Shown here: positions 32,590-41,781 of the stretch, in pieces | How the letters are laid out: every line of letters begins with the position of its first letter | How positions within the stretch are numbered: position 1 is the first letter of the stretch | Source: Venturia oleaginea | Lineage: Eukaryota > Ascomycota > Dothideomycetes > Venturiales > Venturiaceae | Length of the DNA stretch: 64,000 bases | Assembly: GCA_013176395.1 (NCBI GenBank) | Contig: JABMLP010000001.1 | Location: 496,001-560,000 of the forward strand | Reading direction: 5' to 3' | Notes under the pieces: generated by a model | Told to the model about the DNA's origin: nothing | Seen by the model: only the letters and a program-made list of their open reading frames with translations | The model's database searches: none | Made by a program: the position numbers and the translations under genes

Positions 32590-33844
32590 ATGGCTACTAC
32601 TACAATACAACATCCACCCATCATCTTGAGCGAACCACTCCGCACTGCTGAGAATGAAAAGAAAGAGGATGGAAAGAGACACGATGTAGCCACGAAAGTA
32701 TACTATTACAAAGAAGCAGAAGATGGATCGCCTCCAACTCCCATGTATGTTGGGTACGTACACATTCCCCTCGATTTCCGAAACAACGATACGGGATACT
32801 CACATCTTGTAGGAGGTCTGATAACATCGAGCGTCCGGTCGTGGCGCGGGATGTCGTTGTAACGGATATTACTGGCCACGAGGCGGAATATCACTTGATA
32901 ATCATGGGTTCCAGGTTTATAAGCATACCAGTGCTGAGAAAGAGTTTGTTGATGAGGGGAAGATTAAGGCGGAGTATTATCCAGAGGTGGAGCAGCTTTT
33001 GAAGGATACGTGAGTTTTGTTCCGTTTGAAAGGCGTTTGGGTCAGTGGGGAGGTACTGAGCTCTCTTGATGCTGGAGCTTACTTTGTGCGTGCCCGACTG
33101 AGTCTCCCTAGGATATCAAAGCCTCGATCCTTAGGGATGCGTATTCTGGTCGTTGAATCGTACCAATAGCTCCTCATCTTTTACCCAATACTCCCACATC
33201 TACACGTTGAGAGATAATCACGGATCTAACAACCACACAGAACAGGCGCCACCCGCATCTTCATCTTCGACCACACAATCCGTCGCCAAGTCGCAGACGA
33301 ACGCGCATCAAACGCTCAAATCCGCGGCCCAGTAAGGAGAGTCCACATGTAAGTACCCCGGGTGCAACTCAGCACCACGAAAGCACCACGAAAGAAAGAC
33401 GCATCCCTAACCACCCCTCCCAGCGACCAATCATACGTCGCCGCCCGCAACCGCGTATCCTACCACTTCCCCGACCTCGCCCTAGAACTCTTGCAACATC
33501 GCTTCCAGATAATAAATGTCTGGCGTCCCATCAAAACGATATATAAAGATCCCCTGGCCATCGCCTCGGCGCCATCCGTGCCTGATTCTGATCTTGTGGG
33601 CGCGGCGTTGATTTATCCGGATCGAAAAGGGGAAACTTATGCTGTGAAGCCGGGCAAGGGGCATAAGTAGTTTTTCAAGTATGCGCAGACACCTGGGGAG
33701 GTTACGTTGATCAAGTGTTTTGATAGTTTGGAGGAGGGGGTTGCGAGGAGGGTGCCGCATACTGCTTTTGTTGATCCAGCGGAGGAGGAGGGGGAGGCGA
33801 GGGAGAGCGTTGAGGTTAGGGCGTTGGTGTTTTATGCTGATTGA
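32590..33844 (+). pseudogene. AsaB/CmcJ-type (GA4-desaturase-like) oxygenase, disrupted
   Basis: Coding pieces in order: ATKVYYYKEAEDGSPPTPMY (exon 1, 32590-32753), RSDNIERPVVARDVVVTDI, NHGFQVYKHTSAEKEFVDEG and EYYPEVEQLLKDT; after a long intron TGATRIFIFDHTIRRQ and GPVRRVHI; then DQSYVAARNRVSYHFPDLAL, QIINVWRPIKTIYKDPLAI and VTLIKCFDS to the TGA at 33842-33844. This is the fungal CmcJ/AsaB 2OG-type oxygenase family; RRVHIDQS and the late Trp-Arg-Pro motif are hallmarks. Lesions: one base missing near 32893-32902 (L-D-N-H-G expected) and TAG at 33668-33670 replacing an expected Trp after KGHK. Splice sites remain good, so inactivation is recent, or one of the lesions is a sequence error. Confidence 0.8.
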
Positions 33845-34185
33845 ACAATGAAGGAAGCTTGTGAGGTCAAATTTGATTCGATATGGAATTGAAAGTGCTG
33901 AACGGTCTGTCTCCTTGTAAGCAGTTCAGAAAAACTTGTATAAAAAGCGTTGCATGTTGTAAATGGGAGAAAGCAAAACCGAAAAGTGTTGCTCTGGTGT
34001 GGGAATATGTGAAAGGACAGTCATGGCAGCCGTAAGATCCATCAAATTAATGACCTGACCAATCCCTGCCAGTCTGCCAACCTGATCAACAAAGCAATAG
34101 CCCTCTGATTATACCCAAATCAGCCGAGGAAAACTCCCTGCAAGGAACAAACCTTTTGGACAAACCACCGCTCAACGCTGCATTC
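33845..34185. other. Convergent intergenic region
   Basis: About 340 bp between two converging genes; nothing else seen. Confidence 0.4.
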
Positions 34186-35307
34186 TTAAACCTCAAGCTC
34201 GTCAGCAGCTTCATCGAATCGACGCCGATCTGCGTCAGTCATCGTGTCGACTTTCTCTATCAACATCGCCTTTAAGAGCTCATTTTCTTTCTCCAGCTCA
34301 GTAATTCGCGCTTCGAGCTCGTTAGCTTTATCGTTGAGCTCCTCCGTCGTCCTCTCCAACTGCTGCTCGCGCTGCTTCTTCTTCTGCCGAAATCGTGCAC
34401 TGGCAGCAAGATTACGCTTGCGTTTCTCGTCTTCGGCTATTTGCGGGAAGCCTTCCTCTTCCTCGGGTATGCTATAAGTCGACGAGGCTGCACTCTCAGC
34501 GTAGGGAACGTCAGGCGGTGCTGGAAAACAACCGTTAGGTGGCGACATGTATCCATTGGGTGGTGATATGTATCCATTGGGTGGTGAGATTTGTGCAGGC
34601 GGTGAGCCCAGTGGAATATCGGCCGGATATAACGGTGGAAAATTCAAAGAGTTAGCCGAACGAAGCCGTGGTGAGGCTGGGCTTCGTGGAGTGCGGCGTG
34701 AGCTTTGCGGCTTCTCGTAGTAGGGGAACTGTGATTCTGGATTGGATATCATTAGTGAGGGACTTCATGAAGTTGCGTTGCGCTGGTGAATTGTGCCATG
34801 GTGGGATGTATCACGCCTTGCGGCCCTACTATGAAAAATCACGTTACAAGATACAATATGACGTGACAAAAATTTGACCAGATTTCGACAAAAGACCCAT
34901 GCCGATGAGTGAAAGAAGCAAAGACTGTGCCGATTTGAAATCTAGGCAGACCAATAAGATAGGAAGGAGGTAACTGTCGCGTGACCGGGATTGAAGAAAC
35001 GAACATAGAGGGAGGATATGACCACGCTTACTGACAGGAAAATGTACGTACCATGAGGAGATCTCAGCGATCCCAATGAAAGGGTATGATGAAGGCCTGC
35101 GGGGTATCCCGAGAGAGGGCCAATGTTTGGCCATGTATATGATGGATGGTAAGAATGGCCGCTGAACTCGGCAGCCTCATAAATGGGCGGATCGCTCAGT
35201 GCACTGTAGTCTTCAAATCCAGACAAACTCAGACTCGCAGAGGGAGCAGTGAATGTCTGAACACCATAGGTGTTGCACTCGGAGGAACGGTCGTAGCTGG
35301 AATCCAT
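34186..35307 (-). CDS. bZIP transcription factor, CYS-3/MetR-like
   Basis: Exon 1 (35307-35052) starts MDSSYDRSSECNTYG. A ~315-nt intron (GTACGT donor, ATCCAG acceptor) leads to exon 2 (34736-34186); the product is 268 aa. The basic region KRKRNLAASARFRQKKKQRE carries the bZIP invariant Asn-x2-Ala-Ala-x3-Phe-Arg. The zipper has heptad hydrophobics (LERTTEELNDKANELEARI, LEKENELLKAML). The spelling AASARFRxKKKQRE is typical of the sulfur regulators CYS-3 (Neurospora) and MetR (Aspergillus), which control methionine and sulfate uptake genes. A 21-bp tandem repeat gives three SPPNGY-type units before the basic region. The long intron near the start could hold regulatory uORFs. Sulfur control is inferred from the basic region and from the methionine-permease-like neighbour. 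Confidence 0.88.
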
Positions 35308-37029
35308 GCTCCATGAGGCTCATTCGGCAGTGTGTCCTGGCGAACAGGGGAATAGGTTTAGGGCAGTGTTTTGAAGTTGTCTGCGAAGAAGATGTAAGGT
35401 GACAGAGTATGAGGTTCTGCACTGGCGATGTTAGATGGCCATGTTAAAGGCTGATGTCGCTATATGGACTTTGTCTTAGCGGCCTTCCACAAGAGCAGCC
35501 GCCCGCAATCTTGCCGATCTCATTGTGTGGGATGTCACGTTTCTAGAGAGGGACATGACCAATAGCTCCAGCTGTGTTTGCTTTATCTGCATGTGTGTGA
35601 CAAAGCCTCTGAGGAAATCGCATCTCGCCTGTGGACATGCTTACCATGGCGCAAGGGTCATGGGGCATACAGTAAACTTGGGGAACAGCAGCTCTTTGGA
35701 TACGAGGCGTTGGCTGGACCAGCCACGTCGTCCGGGTAATTCGTCCGGGTCAGCCTGGCGCACCTGAATCGTTTCCAGGCGCTTTAATTTCTACTCCTAT
35801 GCACAAACAAACATTTTGCTTGTCGGCCGTGCCGAATCTTGTCGTGTAGAAGCAGCTCTAGACTTTGGGGCAAGACAGGTCCATCCGGCGGTGCTTTGTA
35901 TCTGACCTCCTCGACTACACCCGCCATTTGCGACTACACGCCACAACTCGGAACCTCAACTTGATGAAGTCATGCCATGATTTCCGTGCTTACGACTAAA
36001 TCCATCAACCCGTCTTTGTACAGTTATGAACAAAGAGAAGTCATAAATCTCGGACGTAAAGCGCGCTGGTCTGTGCCGCCCATTAAGCTCGGAACGTCTC
36101 CGAGGCAGCCGAATTGGTGCACTCCTGTGACCTCATGAAAGGACATCTTTATACCTCTAGGGAGAGATCCAAGTATAAGATACATCAACAATTCAATGGA
36201 ATATTCCCAAAGTAGCTCACGGATCCATACACCCCGCGAGTGAAAAGGGAGTCTATGGATATCGAACCCGAATTCCTTGTTCTTGGAGGTGGCTTTGGTC
36301 GACCTTCTGTTGAGGTTCCGTTGGCTTCTCGTAAGGTTATGGAGGGAGGAGGGAGGGATGAGAGAATTGGAACGTGTGGAGGTTTGAAAGTAACTCGAGT
36401 GGAACCACTGCTAAATGAAAATTTACCGTTTTTGAGCTGCTGAAACATATAATGAGAGAGGGCTTCTCATTCACGAGCTTTTGGTCATGTCCTCGCTTTC
36501 AGATGTGGGCGAATAGCCTCGATACATAATACGCTGCGTCTATGCCATGCGAGGCAGCACATTAGATGAAAATCCCATCTACCGGTGATCATATTTTCCA
36601 TATTTGCTCTGTATCTGGAGATGTCAAGCTGCATGTCGAGAGAATTACCGCATTAGGCTATCCACCCCTCCAAAAAGCATCACGCCAAGATTACAGCACC
36701 CCGCCTTCCCAACGATCTGGATTTTGGAACGCTTTTTTCCGGGTGAAGATGCTTTCCATCTTGTGCAGTCTTCACACCTCTCTCCTATCCCACAACTTTC
36801 CAATTTCTGACCAATGCTGCCCCGTAGAGGCCTAAGAACACTGTGCGAGGCTCTTTTGGGATCCATGTCAATGGTATTTTATCAAATCTATTAGACGAGA
36901 TGGCCGGGTATGCCTGCGACTTTATAGCCTAATATTCCATTCACATATTACACAGTATATCGTTTCTTTCCCCTGTGCTGCCTACTTTTATCATCAACAT
37001 CTTACACAGTCTTTACCAAGCATTCCAAG
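35308..37029. other. 1.7-kb intergenic region, no supported gene
   Basis: Likely the long promoter of the bZIP gene on its left and of the secreted HExxH gene on its right. Frames of 60-89 codons are scattered on both strands without family resemblance. Confidence 0.4.
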
Positions 37030-38630
37030 ATGCGTATTTCCACACCATTCATGACGGCCGCCCTGGCGGTTGCCGTTTTTGCACACCCAACCACAGAAGC
37101 CATTGTTCTGCGAACCTGTAGAAGAGACACCGGGATCTGGAGCTTCCAAAATTTATCCGTAGCTTCATCACTCGATCGTGGAGACCTCGACCCCGACACG
37201 TTCTTCGGAACGCCGAAAAGCATTCCAGCCGTCTTTGTAGGAAATGCGAAAATAGGTCCTGCGAAAGCTGGCAAGACTTTCAAAGAGTCGGCGCATTTTC
37301 GTGTTTATGATGCCCAGTCTGCCGATCAGGCGAAAAAGACGTTGGCGATGATGGAGGCGGCGTATGATTGCTTTGTGAATGATATGAAATTCCGGACATC
37401 TGGACTTTCTTACAATGCCAAGAGTGATGAGGGATATTCTGGGCCTTTTTACAAGGAGAATATCTATGGAAGGCCATCTTTGCCAGATGCGTCTGGGTTC
37501 ATGTAAGTAACCCTTACACACGTCCATCAGGAACTTCATGGCTGGGTGGATGTGATCCCATGTAGAGAGACATCAATTTAACCACATCTAATAGGGGCAC
37601 AGATGGGAAAGCTGGTCTTTCCTGGGTTGAGACCCAAGCCAGCTTACTGCATCTCGCAGAGGTTACAGTTCATGAATTCGGTCAGTACTTATTCAGGTAA
37701 TGGTGAATTTTGCATCGGACTGACAGATCCAGGTCACGCTTTGACATACCACGAGAAAGGATGGGTGGATCAAGGCAACACAGGAACCTTTTGGGAGCCA
37801 ATTGCAGAGTGGTTCGCTGAAACCTACATGAACTCTGACCTCTGTGCCGCGGCTCGTAAGCGCGGCAATCAGCCTACTGGAAACACCATGATCAAACTTG
37901 AGACGGTTATCTCTGGCGCTCCTGCAGTCATCGTCGACGGTTCTGATCATGGTAACTACTACGAGTCATGGCCCATCTTCACCTATCTGACCAACAACCC
38001 TGACAACATCGAAGGACTAGGTAAGTGCCCTTCTCCTCTTCTCTCCTTCAAACCCAAAACCTTCGCGCTGACATTGAGCAACCAGGCAAATTCGCCATCC
38101 GAAATATGTTCCGCAAATTCAAACGAGGCAGCGGGGAAACCCCCTTCCACGCAATCGCCCACATCACAACAACACCCGTCCGAGAAATCATAGCCAAATA
38201 CTGGGCCCGAATGGCCTTCGTCGACATCGGCCATTCCCAAGCCAAAGCCCTCTTCGAAAAAACAAGATCAACACTAAACTACGCCAACCTAGTCGCCAGT
38301 ACCACCAAAGGCTCATACAAGCCCAAAACCGCACGCAAGCCCAAGTACTTCGGTGCAAACATCATCCCGTTGAAAACGACGGGTACAACCATTGGCGTCA
38401 AAATCACTGCTCATAAACCCTTCATCGCTACGTTGGCGGTGAAGAAGGGCGCTGTTATTAAGTATATCCCGTGTCCTGCCGGTGCCTGTACAGCTGCTGT
38501 TGGCGATGAGGCAATGTTGGTTATTGTTAATGCGCCGAAGGAGTTGATTAAATATGATGGGTTTGCGATTAAAGGTGCTGTTGCTGAAGGTTTGGATTAT
38601 GAGTTGAAGTTGACGGGGGCGACGGCGTAG
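37030..38630 (+). CDS. Secreted protein with HEFGH zinc-metalloprotease motif (DUF6055-like)
   Basis: Four exons join in phase: 37030-37502, 37595-37680, 37733-38020 and 38086-38630, giving 463 aa. A signal peptide is evident (MRISTPFMTAALAVAVFAHP). The zinc motif H-E-F-G-H is created across intron 2 (..VTVHEFG | HALTYHEKGW). The downstream EPIAEWFAETY could give the third ligand (Glu). Further on are a mixed domain (FAIRNMFRKFKRG.., ARMAFVDIGHSQAK) and a C-terminal beta-rich stretch (LKTTGTTIGVKITAHKPF). The architecture matches secreted fungal/bacterial DUF6055 proteins with a zincin-like active site; peptidase activity is inferred, not established. Two introns use GTCAGT/GTAAGT donors. The frame is intact. 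Confidence 0.82.
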
Positions 38631-38971
38631 TTTTTCCTTGATTTGGTGGGAGATAGCTGGAGAGCGCGGCGTGCGGGCAGCGTTAAGGATGAGGTATGCT
38701 CACTCGAATAATAATCTGCCTAGTTGGGTTGGGAAGGCATTGCCTACTACTATCTGTTAATGGTTGTGATTCAGCTGGCATGGGGCTGCATTAGACTGTA
38801 CTGTGAGACTCAGGTGGGCTTCGTATTCAATGTTGCCAGGCACTAAGATCATGAGATATGCCGTCGTGAATGGGAGCTCTACGAAAACGACGTAGCAAGC
38901 CCGCATTATCCACATCGTAGAAAGTAAACAAGACACCAGTCAAGCATCGTTTCTTCTCTTGATTGCCACGG

Positions 38972-39934
38972 CTAGTCAAAAAACCCACTCTCACCAATCC
39001 ACCGAACAGCGACCTCAGCACTCTCGACCAACAGTCCAACTCCATCTAACCCCCAACTCCTCTCCTGCAACCCCACAACACTAAGCACCGCCCACCCCAC
39101 CAGCGCTCTCCAGATTGCCCCAATAAAAACAAGCAATCCAGCCCTCAAATACCCACAGTCCATCAATATCTCAATCGCGGCAATATTGTTCAGAATCACC
39201 GCCCAGCTCACCGCACTCGCCGCGCTTGGTAAATCATACTCCCATATGATCAGAAGTATAGGGAACAGTTTTGTACAACTGCTGACGATAAGGGCGGTGC
39301 TGATGGCGGTTGGTTTCGGGTAGTAGGGGAGGAGTTTGAGATGGTGACCTTGTTTATCGGAGCGCAGGTAGGAGGGAGGGTGGGCGCAGAGGAGGCGGAT
39401 GGGGAGGTGGAAGGCGATGGTGCTGAAGAGGCAGAGGAGGAGGAAGAAGAGGTATTGGAGGAGGAGTGGATGCGTGCTGAGGGGTGGGAGCGCGGTGAGA
39501 GGTTGGTTTGGGTCGGCTTTTTCGATACGAGCCCAGGTTAGATAGACGTCGAAGAGGAGGAGGAGGATTCCGAGGCGGATTATCGACGGCTGTATTCGCG
39601 GTTAGGGAGGTATATAGATTTGAGGGAAGGTGGCATTACATCGAAGGAATCATCGTCGCGTCCTAGGCGGTTGAATAGAAGGTGTCTGTAGACCTGTTCG
39701 CAATGTTAGAAAAGCCCCAATGGCACGGTTTTTGCGCGATTGTACCTGAGGCTTAATCAATACTAGATCAATGAACAGCACGACAAAGTCATGTTCGACG
39801 TATTTGTCGGCGAACCGCTTGCATCGCGGACATTGCGTCAATCGCACTCCCTTTCCCAAGGTGCGATCGTCGGCTTTGCTGTAGGTGGTGTAGAGAGTGT
39901 TCACAGGGAACCTGCACTCAATGCATATCGGCAT
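38972..39934 (-). CDS. ARV1: ARV1-family ER sterol/lipid homeostasis protein
   Basis: Three exons join in phase: 39934-39746, 39693-39640 and 39589-38972, giving 286 aa. The conserved Arv1 homology domain is at the N-terminus: CIEC (residues 4-7), NTLYTTYSK, then CPRC after LTQ as the second zinc pair, followed by KYVEHDFVVLFIDLVLIKPQVYRHLLFNRL. Several hydrophobic segments follow (SIIRLGILLLLFDVYL, LLQYLFFLLCLFSTIAF, TKLFPILLIIW). Arv1 sits in the ER membrane and affects sterol distribution, GPI-anchor synthesis and sphingolipid metabolism. The small middle exon (54 nt) hides half the signature. It is convergent with the metalloprotease-like gene. Confidence 0.94.
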
Positions 39935-40449
39935 TTCCCTACATTGCTAGGAATGTGGTTATTTGAACCAGGGAGCTTGCGATTACGGTGGTCGAAGTTC
40001 ACCATGGCTTGGCGCGACTTCACGATTAGGAGACAACTTGAATTGGCACCAAGGTGAATTCATTTCCAGAGGCTCGGAACTTGGTAGCAAGTTTGGGAGT
40101 CAGAACCGAGTCCGCAAAACACCCGGCGGTTCAATCCAGAATGAGCAGAAATATTGAAGATCCGAGATCAGCTTGAAAGCTCGCCATCGACACAATCTGC
40201 GCTCAGCGATGAGGCCGCTTGATTATGCCTATCTTAACAGCAGTGCCAAATGTTTCAAAATCCTCCATGATCCAGAACGCCATACTGGTGTGAAATATGT
40301 ACAATCCTTCGTGGCACGGAACAGCTTCTCAGACGTTCCGGCGTCCATCCACCTCCCATGCTGGGATCGCTAACGGCAAGCGCAGTCCTAATATCATTGC
40401 ATCAAGACCTCCATATCTGCCATTCCCTACCGCGTTCATCATCGTGTGT
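39935..40449. other. Intergenic between ARV1 and VMA9
   Basis: Promoter side of ARV1. No other gene seen. Confidence 0.4.
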
Positions 40450-40900
40450 CTAGTGTACATATTCGGGTCGTAGCGAATTGTTGATAGGTGTGATGAGAGG
40501 ATGCCACTGGGCGAGGAAGGTGATTGCTACATGTCGCGTTAGTCTCCGGTGCTTTCTTGCAGAAGGTCTAGGGAAAACTCACCCCACATCAGGAAACATG
40601 ACCAGGCCGAGAGGATGAGTGAAGATCGCCAGACTCTGTGGTTCCGTTAGTAAGAAGGATGCATTGGGCATGCTATGGAGCGAGGAACGGGATCGGCAAG
40701 GCAGCTTATGCTAGGAAATGACAGTTCAGGTTGTGATGGGAGTCGAGGAACATACGTTTGGTTTTCACCCTTTGGCGAAAGGAACCATGAACCGACAGAG
40801 AAGAGGGCGATGATGACGAAGCCAATGATAAGACTCCAGCTGTGGTGCGTTAGCCAGTATCGTTAGCGCAATATAGGGAGATATTCTACCCGTTTGCCAT
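40450..40900 (-). CDS. VMA9: V-type H+-ATPase subunit e (Vma9)
   Basis: Four tiny exons join perfectly in phase: 40900-40890 (11 nt), 40839-40756, 40635-40583 and 40526-40450, giving 74 aa; yeast Vma9 has 73. The sequence starts MANGWSLIIGFVIIALF, then has the family hallmark WFLSPKGENQT between two membrane spans, VWRSSLILSAWSCFLMW, and AITFLAQWHPLITP before a short tail ending in VH. Subunit e is a component of the membrane Vo sector and is needed for V-ATPase assembly and activity. All four introns-exon borders are GT-AG with normal acceptors. No exon is long enough to stand out alone, so this gene is easy to miss. Confidence 0.94.
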
Positions 40901-41781
40901 GATTTCTGTTGTATGTGAAGTTTGTTGGAAGCTATCTTATAGCTATCTGTAATCGTGAAGCCTGAAGTTGAGTTGTCGAGAGCGGCGAAAGCGATGATAG
41001 ATCAGAACCAAGAGCGCGAATATCTCAGAACGACTCTTGGCCTAAATCCTAGAACTACCGACAATTTTGGCTTCGCTCTAATATTTCTCCACTCCTTCAC
41101 TTCCATCTTGCATCTCGATAATTGAGAAATCATGAAATGTTGGTCCGGCTCCTCGATTCGCAGCGGATCCGCAAAGCTACCTGTACCTCTCGGCCTCTTC
41201 AGGGCCATCGGGCAATCCGACAGACATGGATACGCCAATGCGATATGAATCTACTCTCCTCGCACGAGCACATCCCTTTTCATCGAAGAAGGCAGCTTTC
41301 CAGAAGATCCTAACTATAATTTGACTGATCCACAATCACCATTTATTGGACTTGGATTTGGCGCCCATCCGTTAGCTCGACCGGCTGAAGTAAGACTTCA
41401 ATCTTGAGTGGTTCGCTGATATAATCGAAGTTAGCTCACGAAGCATCTCGTTTCACCCGTAGAACACCGTGGCACCATTCTCACCATGCATGGTATCTGA
41501 GAACCAGTCATATCCAAGCCTGGCCTTTTTGGCTACGCAAATGGAGGCTGCGAGGCGTGGGACTATTTTTACCTTTCGGTCCCGGTACATACTCAGCCTC
41601 AACACCAGAGAACAAAGTTCAAGGCCGAACGCAGAGTATATCGCCATTCAGGTCACAGAAGATTGACCTGGAAACAAGCCCATAATATGAAGGGAACGGG
41701 TGCTCCATTCTGTTTTGCGGTTGGTTCTTGGTCTGCCGCCTTTCGTCAATATTTGGCTTTCATGACTGGCAGTTGTTCGCC
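40901..41781. other. Intergenic; promoter of VMA9 and upstream of the Ser/Thr-rich protein
   Basis: Short frames on both strands (60-78 codons) without resemblance to known families. Confidence 0.4.
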
